This document shows, one piece after another, positions 36,320 through 48,010 of a stretch of DNA of 64,000 nt. The notes beneath the pieces were generated by a model that was not told the DNA's origin, ran no database searches, and worked only from the letters and a program-made list of their open reading frames with translations. Numbering within the stretch: position 1 is the first letter of the stretch; every line of letters starts with the position of its first letter. Made by a program: the position numbers and the translations under genes. The stretch covers positions 78,465,553 through 78,529,552 of the forward strand of contig NC_081185.1 of the NCBI RefSeq assembly GCF_029867415.1, written 5' to 3'. The stretch comes from Vicia villosa. Taxonomy: Eukaryota; Streptophyta; Magnoliopsida; Fabales; Fabaceae.

Positions 36320-36915
36320 TATTGAAAATTTAGGAACAAAATGATTCATTGTATTTTGTGGGGTGATTTTGCTGAGACTATGCATCAATTTATGGAGAGC
36401 CACCAATCATCCAAGTTAGTTGTCATGATACTTAAACTTTGCAAGTTGAAAATATACTTTGGTTAGTAATGATTTTGGTTAGTAATAATTTTTTATGATC
36501 TTATATTATAGTTAGTATTAAATTTGTGTAATTAAATTTAATAGAGTTGTTTTAGTATTAACTAATGATACTATTTTTATAATAAGGGGTTATGAGAGTA
36601 TCTAACACTTTTTGTGGAATTAAATTAATGTTGAATGATGATGTGTTAGATATTGTTGAGTATAGATTTAAGTAAGTTGATCAATAAGTTGAACATGTTA
36701 TAATATGGGAAGAAAAAATATGTTCACCAAGTTTAAACTTATTAGCTTATATTTACTAAATTTATAGGATGAATGAGACTGAAGTTAAGTTGAACTCACT
36801 CAACTTATTATTCAAATGAGTGGTCCAACAATAGTTCCTTTATAGGATGATTTGATGCAAACAACGAGGATGACCATTGATGATTTGATTGAATTGTCAG
36901 ATTGTTTCTTTTTAA
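36320..36915 (+). pseudogene. RPA-like OB-fold relic (Helitron-type)
   Basis: Fragments recall replication protein A large-subunit OB folds as found in Helitron-associated RPA genes: a CILWGDFAETMHQF segment near 36345, KLVVMILKLCKLKIYFG near 36412, SNTFCGIKLMLND near 36600, and RMTIDDLIELSD near 36870. Stops and frame changes separate them. The helicase relic follows directly, matching the gene content of plant autonomous Helitrons. It could also be a decayed host RPA1-like gene. Confidence 0.5.
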
Positions 36916-36944
36916 CTTTCAAATCACAGGTTAAGATTGAAAGT

Positions 36945-37495
36945 TGGTATTCCGGTCTTACTATTGAGAAATATAGGGACCAGGTTTCAGTGACTTTACA
37001 ATAGTGTAACTTTGGTAACTTTAGGCAAAATAATTTCCATCACATTAATACAATATATATTAGTTATTTATTTATGTAACATATCAACTAAAGTTACAAA
37101 GTCATGGGTAACAGTAAAGTTACCCAAGCCATTCCCGAAATATAGACATATCTTTAGGATTGTGTAATGACATCCAGTTGATAATTACAAAAATGGAAAT
37201 GCATGTGCTTGAAGAAAAAATTATATCTAATAGAAATATTGGTGAAAAAATTTGTATTCCACAGTTATCACTGACTCCCTCAAATAAAAGACTTCCTTTC
37301 AAATTTCAGCATCAACAATTTTCATTGATTGTTTCATTCACTATGACTATCAACAAGAGTAAAGGTTAGTCACTCAAACATGTTGGAGTGTATCTGATCT
37401 AATCATAATCAATTTTCTTCCATGTAGGTGAAGATTCAATTGTAACTCAAAATGTAGTTTACAAAAAGTGTTTCAGAATATTAAAAGTTAGTAGA
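36945..37495 (+). pseudogene. Helitron helicase C-terminal relic
   Basis: It resembles the last motifs of the Pif1-type helicase of plant Helitrons: GIPVLLLRNI at about 36951, a break with an insertion of ~160 bp, the degenerate LCNGT region at 37155, IPQLSLTPSNKRLPFKF near 37255, FTMTINKSKG near 37338, SLKHVGVYL after a stop, and QNVVYKKCF near 37450. The intact protein would unwind DNA during rolling-circle transposition. A second copy of the same piece lies at 51238-51450. Confidence 0.7.
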
Positions 37496-38880
37496 TTATT
37501 TAAATAAAACAATGTAATTTTTTATATGATATTTAAAACTTTTCTATTTTTAATTATGCGTTATTTCATTCCGCAGAACTATTTGTTTCATTCATGAGAT
37601 TGCATTTAATTTTTATTTGCAAGTTTGAGTAAGATTATCAATAAAAGCAAGTTTGTTCTTCATACCCACCCCCACCCAATTTGTTTTACCATTTTTCTGT
37701 ACATCATTCTTTTGCACAATATTGAACTAGTCAAATATTTAAAAGCACAATTCTATTCCCAAGCACTTCACAATCTCCTTCCACAATTTGGAAAATGTCA
37801 GATACTTGAATACCTCAAACAAAAGTTGAACAAGTTATTCATGATGCAGCTATTCTTATAAACTAAGAAAGTATATCACTTTTTAAGTTTAACTTCAAAG
37901 TTTAACTTCAAAACTCTACTGTATGTATTATTTACTATTACACTACTCACAAGCATGGTTATGAAATTAAGTAAGTTTAATTGGAATTAAGCTAACCAGA
38001 GCCTCTCCTGCGAGCACAGACAAAGTAATGAGATTCTATAACAAGGTAAAAACAAAACAACTCTTATTGCATACTTACATATGATCATCCAACCAATGAG
38101 TTTAATACATTGAAACTTAGAACATCTTTAACAAGGTTGCCTAGACCGCGAAATCTAGTAGAGATCAGAACATGCAATTCTCATCTAGTAACTGTAACGG
38201 AATAACTCAACACTAAACTCACATAATATTAAAAGAAGTTGTTCATCATCTATATATAATATTAAAAGAATCATAAGCATTATAAACAAACACGTCTCTC
38301 TACAGTGTAATCAGTTTCAATCAATGAAATCATTCTTTCACTTTTACATAATATGAATTCCTCTTTCTCTCGACACTTCCTAATTCATAGTTACATCAAT
38401 ACCACTCATTCATAGGGCTCCACTTCCTAATTCATAGTTACATCAATACCACTCATTCATAGGGCTCCAGAAAATCATCAAGTTACTGCATTCCCCATTC
38501 AATAATTAAAGCACCCGTAAGCAAAAGAAAATACTGAAATGTCGTGTCCTATAAATTTTTAACATATTACTAACAAAGAACACTTTTATCAGACAATTAA
38601 ATAATGCAGAAAAAAATATGGACGTGACCAAGTCCTAAATCTTCTAAACAGCAAATTCTTCCACACAGTATCCAAACAACTAAAAATTCTTAGCCCGACA
38701 TTCAAGGGAGCGGTTATGAAATGAAGCAAGTTTAATTGGAGCCAAGTTAATCAGAGCCTCCCATGCAAACAAATGAAAAAGAAGACTATAAGCAATGTAA
38801 AAACAAAACAAGCCTTTTCACATAATTACCAATAATCATCTAAACAGTAAGTTTAGTATATTGCAACTTTTTTTATTTGT
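37496..38880. repeat. Duplicated flank with an exact 47-bp tandem duplication
   Basis: From about 37950 the sequence is homologous to 51440-52130 and partly to 21100-21480. An internal second copy of the GGTTATGAAAT..AAG segment lies at 38710. A 47-bp unit (CACTTCCTAATTCATAG...GGGCTC) occurs twice without change at 38374-38420 and 38421-38467. No gene is seen. Confidence 0.6.
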
Positions 38881-39490
38881 GATTGATGAGGGCCGGAGCC
38901 CGAAAAAGAAGAGAGTTACACAGTTCTCATAGAGGAACTCCCAATTTTATCCGCTACATAATGCACCACAACATCTTGAGGGCAATTATCAAAATAAGCT
39001 GAACCAATTCTATTACTACTTCCCATTTTAGGAAGAGTTGGCACTGCAATTCGCCTCTCGATACACATGAAAAATGCAAAACTCCAACACTTTTTGAAGC
39101 TCCCTTATGATAAGCTGAAGTAAATTCGTACCTGCTCCCAAGTGTCTTAGTGAATCCCTGAATCCAAGTGTCATCACTGCTCCTCATTAAGCCTCCACAG
39201 CTTGCCAAGCCAGCATGATTTACTGACCCATCCGAGTTGAGAGTTGTCCAGTCACCACTAACAGGACTCCAATGAACTTGCTTCACCTCTTTCTTCCTTG
39301 CTGCAATCTTGTTGTTCAGCTCTAAGCTCCTAAAGTAATACTGCACCTTATCCTCAATATCTTTTGCTAAGTTATGCGGCATGACACAATCATCCACATA
39401 CATTCTTTGGCTCCTCCAATACCAAAGCAAGTGATAAGTTGTAGCCCCCAAAGCCTTCCAATTACCACTCTAGTTATTGCTGATGTCCCT
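38881..39490 (-). pseudogene. LINE RNase H relic, minus strand, copy 2
   Basis: This is the 3' end of a 5'-truncated L1-type LINE, with a T-run at 38869-38876 as its poly(A) and a GGGCTCCGGCCCTCA-like tail. The minus-strand frame 39451-38954 contains an RNase H-like segment beginning SDGSVNHAGLASCGG (the first catalytic Asp is in SDGS). Compared with the copy at 52131-53110 it has lost about 130 bp between the CCAAG motifs at ~39140, and the zinc-finger part beyond 39480 is also missing. It sits downstream of F-box gene 2. Confidence 0.65.
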
Positions 39491-40455
39491 GATGAAATTA
39501 TCCATTGTTCCATTAAGCATCATCCTTTTTCTTCCAAGCACTCCACCATGTTCTATCAATACTATAGCACCAGATGTGCTTGAATTTGGGGTTGTTGATC
39601 TATAATTCAAAACGACTACAGTTAAACAAGAGAGTGAAAAATAAAAACAGGAAAATAGAACAAAAGTAAAAAGTAAAATAAATGAATGGATAGATCACAA
39701 AAGTAAAGCTATTTATCTTTGTTGAAAAACAAAATATTAGCTTCAATCAAGATGATACGGGTGACACGAGGTTATAATACAAAAAATTAGATTCTATACA
39801 AATATCATTATCAAGTAAAGAAATAAAATAATAATACATCTGGTGGCATTAGCATGGATGTCGAATTGGAACAAGAAGAATATCTAATTTCAAAACATAT
39901 ATTTATAATTAAAATATACATAGATACGAGAGTTCTAAGCAGGGATATAAGATCACTCAAATAAATCAGCATACCACTTGTACAAAATGTAATTTAATCA
40001 AAGTTGAAACTTAACTCTTCTTATCTACCAATATATCTACAAATATAATGAATCCATTCAAGTTTGCTGATGTGCATCTCGTAAATTTGTTTCCCACTTT
40101 GACCTTTCATTACGTTCATTCAAGTTCTTTTCAAACTTAAATAATGGATTACATTCCAAAATGAGGATTATTTCATGCTTAATCTGTGTTTAAAATGTTT
40201 TCAAGACCAACCCAATAAAGAATATCCAAAAGAGGATGAATGTCTTCTTGGGAGATACATGTTCTAGCTACTCCAATCTAAAGAAAATGCATCTTCTATC
40301 TTATGATAAACATTAAACCAAACCAAATTCATTCAATCAGTAAGCATTCAACAATCAAATCAAAGTCATCATAAGAAAATAATCACAATATGTTATACAA
40401 CATACACATACTAACATAAATTCAATCAAGTAAATCTTCAAATAGAAACTTACTT
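39491..40455. other. 3' flank of F-box gene 2
   Basis: Non-coding sequence homologous to 21785-22710 (with a single copy of the 70-bp unit) and to 53116-53954. It probably includes the 3' UTR of the minus-strand gene. Confidence 0.5.
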
Positions 40456-41670
40456 TCATCGAACTGAAACCAAACTTTCAACATAATCCTTGCAAAAGGC
40501 CCATCTCGGTTTATTGGTAACTATCTCTACTCTATTATTTTCCCAATCATATATAGCTAGCAGGCCTCGCTTGTTTGCCAATACCAAAGTATTCTTATTC
40601 TCATAAATGTGCAAAGGCAACCAGCATCCAGTGTGTTGAAGATTTTGATATTTAATTCTATAGAGTTGAGTCCAAGACTCTCCAACCCCAAATTCCTTCA
40701 TCTGCCATATAACCAAACAAGTTTGTTTGAAATCATAACAAAAACAAAGAGACTCCATTAACATAGAAATAGTCGGCTCAATAAGCGGCACTTCATCCAA
40801 ACCGCGAGGCGGCATTAACTGCACATGTCTCTCAGCACCCAAATCAAGTGAAATGATCACAAATTGATCAAGAGTAATATCATAACTATGATAAAACCTA
40901 TCCGCAGAGTAACAATTACGCAGCGCCAGCCAATTAAGACTACCATTTAAATAAACACCATGGTTCTCACTTGGAAGAGTTAACCGGAGAGGACCAACCG
41001 GAAAATCTTGAATATCTCTCCAAACATTATCAGCCACACTAAAAACTCTCACCTGTGTTCTCAATTGAGTTTCAGTGTCACCAATTTCTTCGTCACCACC
41101 AACCACTCGTAAAGCGACTACTTTATAATTATCAGTTAAATTATCATAACCAAATGCATATCTAGAGAAGAAATAACGATGCTTGCAATAATCCTTAAAA
41201 TGGCCTAATTTCTTAGATAAAGCATTTGTAGCTGGATTATAGAAATTGAGCCAGCAATCTCTATAACTATTAGTGAAACTATCATAATGAGCAAAACAGA
41301 GCAATCCGTTACAAGAACCAACCAACCAGTAATGGACAGTATCCAACAACTGATGGAAAGGCTTCTCCGGAATGGTGATCAGAGGATTGTCGAGAAAACT
41401 GTTTATAGGGAGAGTGACGAAACGGAAATCTGCTACGGAATTTCCAGAGACGAGTGTGAGTTGAGGGTTTCGAGCGGATCGACGGAGATGAATTTTGATA
41501 AAGGTGGGATCGGAAATGAGGGAGTTGAAGAACTTACTAACACATTTCATTTGAATGAGAGATTTGACAGGAAGGAAGGAGAGGACTTCCGCCATGATTT
41601 CGTCGGGGAGGATTGGCGGTGACGACGGCGAGCTGGGCGGCCGACGGGTTTGAGAGAGAGGGAGATCCAT
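40456..41670 (-). CDS. F-box protein with F-box-associated domain (gene 2)
   Basis: 404 residues, starting MDLPLSQ at 41668-41670. The frame is open 40 codons further upstream, but those are not conserved between paralogues. F-box at about residues 20-62 (LPDEIMAEVLSFLPVKSL, CVSKFFNSLISDPTF). The F-box-associated region follows, with GSCNGLLCF, FYNPATN and a conserved C-terminal WAFCKDYVESLVSVR. It has the insertion GDEEIGDTE relative to gene 1 and lacks one of the two Ile residues before YDW near the C terminus. Intact and single-exon. Predicted SCF adaptor, substrate unknown. A LINE relic lies about 1 kb downstream and AT-rich satellite starts ~150 bp upstream. Confidence 0.88.
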   Translation of the reverse strand: MDLPLSQTRRPPSSPSSPPILPDEIMAEVLSFLPVKSLIQMKCVSKFFNSLISDPTFIKIHLRRSARNPQLTLVSGNSVADFRFVTLPINSFLDNPLITIPEKPFHQLLDTVHYWLVGSCNGLLCFAHYDSFTNSYRDCWLNFYNPATNALSKKLGHFKDYCKHRYFFSRYAFGYDNLTDNYKVVALRVVGGDEEIGDTETQLRTQVRVFSVADNVWRDIQDFPVGPLRLTLPSENHGVYLNGSLNWLALRNCYSADRFYHSYDITLDQFVIISLDLGAERHVQLMPPRGLDEVPLIEPTISMLMESLCFCYDFKQTCLVIWQMKEFGVGESWTQLYRIKYQNLQHTGCWLPLHIYENKNTLVLANKRGLLAIYDWENNRVEIVTNKPRWAFCKDYVESLVSVR

Positions 41671-41815
41671 TTTCTCGTGACGGAACTGACGGAGTTGGAG
41701 ACTCGTTGAATTGAAAAATGAATTGCTGTACTGAATGCTATGCCAGTGGTTGTGACAACATTTGTCTTTTTTTTTTTTTATAGTAAACAATTTTTATTCT
41801 AGAATGAAAAATAAT

Positions 41816-42770
41816 TAAATATAAAAAGAGTGAACACTCTAATGACATTGAAATTAGGTGGATACTTATCCATTATTCATACAATATAATCTCACTTTTT
41901 ATAATAATTTATTTATATTTACTTTATTTAACTAAAATTCATAGAATATTTATCTCAAATCAATATACTTATTCATTATTTCATTCTTTATTATAACAAA
42001 ATTTATTGAATAATTCTAATTTTCAAGATATTATTTCACTTTTATAATATTTATTTTATGTTTACTTTATTTAACTAAAATTCATATAATATTTATCTTC
42101 ATATACTTATCCATTATTTCATGCTTTATTATACTAAAATTCATTGAATAATCCTCATTTTCAAGATATTATTTTACTTTTTATAATAATTATTTATATT
42201 TACTTTATTTAACAAAAATTCATAGAATATTATCTAATATACTTATCCATTATTTCATGCTTTATTATAGTACTAAAATTCATTGAATAGGTCTCATTTT
42301 TAAGATATTATTTCCCTTTTTATAATAATTTATTTATTTATTTTACTTTATTTAACTAAAATTCATTCAATACTATCTCAAGACACTTATCTATTATTTT
42401 GTGCTTTATTATACTAAAATTAATTGAATAATCCTCATTTTCAAGATATAATTTCACCTTTTACAGTATTTTATTTAGATTTACTTTATTAGACTAAAAT
42501 TCATACAATATTACCTCAGTATACTTATCTATTATTACATGTTTTATTATACTAAAATTCATAAAATAATCCATATTTTCAAGATATTATTTCACTTTTA
42601 ATAATAGTTTATTCATATTTACTTTATTAAACAAAAATTCATAGAATATGATTTCAATATACTTATCCATTATCTCGTGCTTTATTATACTAAAATTCAT
42701 TGAATAATCCTCATTTTCAGATATTATTTCACTTTCTATAATAATTTATTTATCCATTATTCATTCTTAA
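41816..42770. repeat. AT-rich satellite-like array, ~138-bp period
   Basis: Six to seven imperfect tandem units. The marker TACTTATCCATTATTTCATG-like sequence recurs near 41863, 41967, 42103, 42241, 42384, 42521 and 42659, together with CTAAAATTCATTGAATAATCC and CATTTTCAAGATATTATTTCAC. It begins about 145 bp upstream of the F-box gene 2 start codon. Confidence 0.8.
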
Positions 42771-42773
42771 AAA

Positions 42774-44114
<1,341 letters not shown>

Positions 44115-44138
44115 ATGAATCTTAGAGGAAAAATTCGG

Positions 44139-44765
44139 ATGGGGACGGGAGCGAAAGCGAAACGGGGACGGGGAAGGCCACCACGTGTGGTATCACCGCC
44201 TTCGATGAGCTCACCTTCACCACCGCCGTCATCGGTGAAGGGGACTCCGACTCTTCCTGTAACTGAGGTAAATCTTAATGTAATTGGGGATTCTGCTACT
44301 GTGTGCAAGAGTGCAATTGGGGATGAAAAACCTGAGGAAACCCTAACTACGAAGAAGATAACTCAATCCAATGAAGGCAACAAGAACAAGATTGAGGACC
44401 AAAAACTCTGGATGGATGTGCTATCGGAGAATCGTAATCCGACGAAAGGCTTGTCGATGCATTATGTAACACCGAGTATGGAGAATGGAACAGTGGAGAT
44501 TGAAATTGAAGAAGAAGACATTGTAGATGAGATTCGGTATTGGGAAACTGCGCTTGTTATGTATGCTATGGGTGAATACCTTAGTATGCATACGGTGAAA
44601 AGCTTCATGATGAAGACGTGGAATTTTGTAAAATTGCCAGAAATGTACTATCATGATGATGGATATTTTGTAAACAAATTCTGAGTGACAATACTCCTAG
44701 TATTAACTGTGAAAATGGCTTTGAGGCACTTGAGGTTTTGAATGACCTCATAGTGACCTTAGATA
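44139..44765 (+). pseudogene. LINE ORF1 relic (DUF4283-type, internally deleted)
   Basis: It starts MGTGAKAKRGRGRPP, a basic N terminus typical of plant L1 ORF1, here at 44139. The frame runs to 44684, where the RYWETALVMYAMGEYLS and WNFVKLPEMYYHDDGYFV segments match the N-terminal half of the DUF4283 region. The rest of ORF1, including the zinc knuckle, is missing. A short piece (44690-44765) looks like the original C terminus. The protein would bind RNA in the LINE ribonucleoprotein. Confidence 0.6.
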
Positions 44766-44772
44766 GGGGTCC

Positions 44773-45884
44773 ATGTTAGTCTCATGGAATGTAAGGGGAC
44801 TAAATAAGCCTGGTAAGCTTAAGGAGATTAGTTCCCGTCTTCAAAATTTGAAACCAGGCATTATGATTCTTATTGAAACTCGGGTTAAAAGTGCAAAAGC
44901 TAGTAGTATTAGAAATAAGCTGAAGCTTTATGAGAACTACATTGATAACTATCAGTACCACAGTAATGGAAGAATTTGGATCACTTGGGATAATAGAATT
45001 GTTGATATCAAAGAGATCATTTCTTCTGACCAATTCATTCATTGTGCTGTTCACAATAGTCAGGGTACTTTCATGTACTGGCTCACTGCTATATATGGGC
45101 ATAATCAGTTGGAGAAAAGGAAGAAACTCTGGAAAGATTTACTCAACCTTAACCCTAATCAAAACACTCCTTGGTGTGCTATTGGAGATTATAACAATGT
45201 GGCCCAAGCTCAAGACAGAATTGGGGGTAGACTGGTCCTGGAACATGAGTATAAGGATATGTAGGACATGATGCATAAAGCTGACCTGAGTGAGATGGAT
45301 AGCCTAGGTGAGTACTATACTTGGTGCAATAGACATGCTGAGGACACCATACACTCTAGGATTGATAGAATGTTGTGTAATACTGCTTAGTTTAAAGAGT
45401 ATATGGACTTGACTCTTGCTCACATGTCTCCAGGAGTTTCTGACCATGCTTTACTTCATGTAATCCCCAAGGTGGAAAAAAAGAGGTACTCTAAACGATT
45501 CCAGTTCTTTAATTGCAGTACTGATTTAGCAGGGTATGAGGAGGCTGTTAGAGAGAGCTGGAACAAACCTATCAGAGGTTCACCTATGTATGTACTATAG
45601 AATAAACTGCAGAGATTAAAACCTGTGCTCACTAATATTAGTAAACCTCTGGCTGAGCTAAAGAATCAAGTGAATCAGGCTAGACTTAATCTTGAACAGG
45701 CTCATATTGACCTTAACAATAACATATTAAGTAGTACTTGTGTTGCTAGAGTTAAGGAATGTACTGAACAAGTTATCTACCTGAATGACATGGAGGAGAA
45801 AACTCTTATTCAAAAAACAAAAGTTCACTATACAGCTTACTACTATGCCACTCTTAAGAAGAAGAATCTGAATAAAAACATTAG
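44773..45884 (+). pseudogene. LINE ORF2 relic: AP-type endonuclease
   Basis: The frame opens with MLVSWNVRGLNKPGK, the start of the apurinic-like endonuclease of plant L1 elements. ETRV (near 44877), the GDYN motif (near 45185) and SDHALL (near 45440) are the expected catalytic motifs. In-frame stops lie near 45262, 45388 and 45598. The final section (45625-45884) is the helical linker before RT, and the RT itself is absent. This endonuclease would nick target DNA for target-primed reverse transcription. Confidence 0.75.
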
Positions 45885-47022
45885 CCCAATCATAGATAAT
45901 AGATAGCAGGTCTCGCTTCTTTGTCAATACCAAAGTATTCTTATTCTCATAAATGTGCAAAGGCAACCAGCATCCAGTGTGTTGAAGATTTTGATATTTA
46001 ATTCTATAGAGTTGAGTCCAAGACTCTCCAACCCCAAACTCCTTCATCTGCCATATAACCAAACAAGTTTGTTTGAAATCATGACAAAAACAAAGAGACT
46101 CCATCAACATAGAAATAGTCGGCTCAATAAGCGGCACTTCATCCAAACCGCGAGGCGGCATTAACTGCATGTGTCTCTCAGCACCCAAATCAAGTGAAAT
46201 GATCACAAATTGATCAAGAGTAATATCATAACTATGATAAAACCTATCCGCAGAGTAACAATTACGCAGCGCCAGCCAATTAAGACTACCATTTAAATAA
46301 ACACCATGGTTCTCACTTGGAAGAGTTAACCGGGGAGGACCAACCGGAAAATCTTGAATATCTCTCCAAACATTATCAACCACACTAAAAACTCTCACAT
46401 GTGTTCTCAATTGAGTTTCAGTTTCAGTGTCACCAATTTCTTCGTCACTACCAACCACTCGTAAAGCGGCTACTTTATAATTATCAGTTAAACTATCATA
46501 ACCAAATGCATATCTAGAGAAGAAATAACGATGCTTGCAATAATCCTTAAAATGGCCTAATTTGTTAGATAAAGTATTTGTAGCTGGATTATAGAAATTG
46601 AGCCAGCAATCTCTATAGCTATCAGTGAAACTATCATAATGAGCAAAGCAGAGCAATCCATTACAAGAACCAACCAACCAGTAATGAACAATATCCAACA
46701 ATGGATGGAAAGGCTTCTCCGGAACGGTGATCAGAGGATTGTCGAGAAAATTGTTGATAGGGAGAGTAACGAAACGGATATCTGCTACGGAATTTCCAGA
46801 GATGAGTGTGAGTTGAGGGTTTCGAGCGGATCGACGGAGATGCATTTTGATAAAGGTGGGATCGGAAATGAGGGCGTCGAAGAACTTACTAACGCATTTC
46901 ATTTGCATGAGAGATTTGACGGGAAGGAAGGAGAGGACTTCCGCCATGATTTCGTCGGGGAGGGTTGGTGGTGACGACGGTGAGCTAGGCAGACGGCGAG
47001 TTTGAGAGGAAGGGAGATCCAT
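45727..47022 (-). CDS. F-box gene 3 with a chimeric C terminus derived from antisense LINE
   Basis: 431 residues from MDLPSSQ (47020-47022). The F-box (about 20-62) and the F-box-associated region are intact and match genes 1, 2 and 4 up to the IIYDW segment near residue 379. There the sequence crosses into the LINE (45884/45885). The last ~50 residues are read from the antisense of LINE ORF2, replacing the usual ~28-residue tail ending WAFCKDYVESLVS. The tail is hydrophobic-rich and has no family match. The gene has also lost its normal 3' UTR. It may be expressed as a chimera or be a pseudogene. The upstream region is like that of the other copies. Confidence 0.7.
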   Translation of the reverse strand: MDLPSSQTRRLPSSPSSPPTLPDEIMAEVLSFLPVKSLMQMKCVSKFFDALISDPTFIKMHLRRSARNPQLTLISGNSVADIRFVTLPINNFLDNPLITVPEKPFHPLLDIVHYWLVGSCNGLLCFAHYDSFTDSYRDCWLNFYNPATNTLSNKLGHFKDYCKHRYFFSRYAFGYDSLTDNYKVAALRVVGSDEEIGDTETETQLRTHVRVFSVVDNVWRDIQDFPVGPPRLTLPSENHGVYLNGSLNWLALRNCYSADRFYHSYDITLDQFVIISLDLGAERHMQLMPPRGLDEVPLIEPTISMLMESLCFCHDFKQTCLVIWQMKEFGVGESWTQLYRIKYQNLQHTGCWLPLHIYENKNTLVLTKKRDLLSIIYDWANVFIQILLLKSGIVVSCIVNFCFLNKSFLLHVIQVDNLFSTFLNSSNTSTT

Positions 47023-47109
47023 TTTCGCGTGACGGGAGTGACGGAGATGGAGACTCGATGAATTGAAAGCTGAATAGCTATGCCTGTGACCACGTTTGTT
47101 TGTTTTTTT

Positions 47110-47924
47110 TTTAAAGTAAATTTAGGATATATAAATACTGAACACTATACTAATCTTGAGTCAGATTGACTCATACATACCTATCATCTTATCTTATTTC
47201 CAAATAAAAAAAATGTAGATACATTGTATAATTAATTCATCTAGATAATAGTTTAGATATACTATTCAATAATTTAAAAAAAAATACTTCTTATTAATAA
47301 GACTAAAAAAGAAATATTAATTTATTAATTTTAAAATTCTAAAATGAAAAAATTTAAAATATATAAATATTGAATAATATTTATCTAATCTTATTAACCT
47401 TGAGTCAAATTGAGTAGCTATTCATCTAATCTTATTTGAAAAAAAAATATTATTTTTTAAATATTTTGAATAATTTATTTATCTAAATAATATATAAATG
47501 ATATGTTATTCAATGAATTTAAAATGTAAATACTTTTTATAAATAAGAATTAAGGAAATAACAATTTACTTATTTTAAAAATTTAAAATATATAAATAGT
47601 GAACAGTAACCTTGAGTCAGATTGAGTACATATCCATCTTATCTTATTTATAAAAATATATATTTTTAATACATTGAATAATTAAATCATTTAGAATATA
47701 TATATAGATTATATATGATATTCAATAAATTTAAAAAATAAATGTTTCTTATAGATAAGACTAAATGAAATAATAATATATTTATTTTAATATTCTAAAA
47801 TGAAAAAAAGTTAAGATATATAAGTAGCAAACACTATCGTAAACTTGAGTCAGATTGAGTACCTATCCATCTAATACTATTTATTAAAAATATTACTTTT
47901 TAAATATATTAAATAATTTATTTA

Positions 47925-47960
<36 letters not shown>

Positions 47961-48010
47961 ATACATTGATTATTAAATAAATCTAAAAAATAAAAATTCT
48001 TATTTATAAG
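47110..48010. repeat. AT-rich tandem array, ~210-245-bp period
   Basis: Four imperfect units marked by CTTGAGTCAGATTGAGTA near 47154, 47399, 47611 and 47843. Each is followed by CATCTTATCTTATTT..AAAATAT and AATAAGACTAAA-like sequence. It starts about 90 bp upstream of the F-box gene 3 start codon. Confidence 0.75.
47930..47957. repeat. Short (TA)n run
   Basis: TA dinucleotides inside the last unit of the array. Confidence 0.9.

Larger units (their letters stand above)
44115..45884 (+). mobile_element. L1-type LINE, 5' part only, joined to F-box gene 3
   Basis: A plus-strand non-LTR element with a partial ORF1 and the start of ORF2. It ends abruptly at 45884 in the linker between endonuclease and RT, and the next base belongs to F-box gene 3 sequence. 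A 3' truncation is unusual for LINEs, which normally lose their 5' end, so a later deletion or recombination is likely. The 5' end, in AT-rich repeat near 44115, is approximate. Confidence 0.75.

Noticed and set aside
41287..41622. Antisense open frame of 111 residues, conserved opposite the N-terminal part of three F-box genes (also 46639-46974 and 54795-55214)
   Set aside because: It lies opposite the constrained F-box coding strand in paralogues of recent origin, has no recognised domain, and varies in length. A shadow frame is the simpler explanation.
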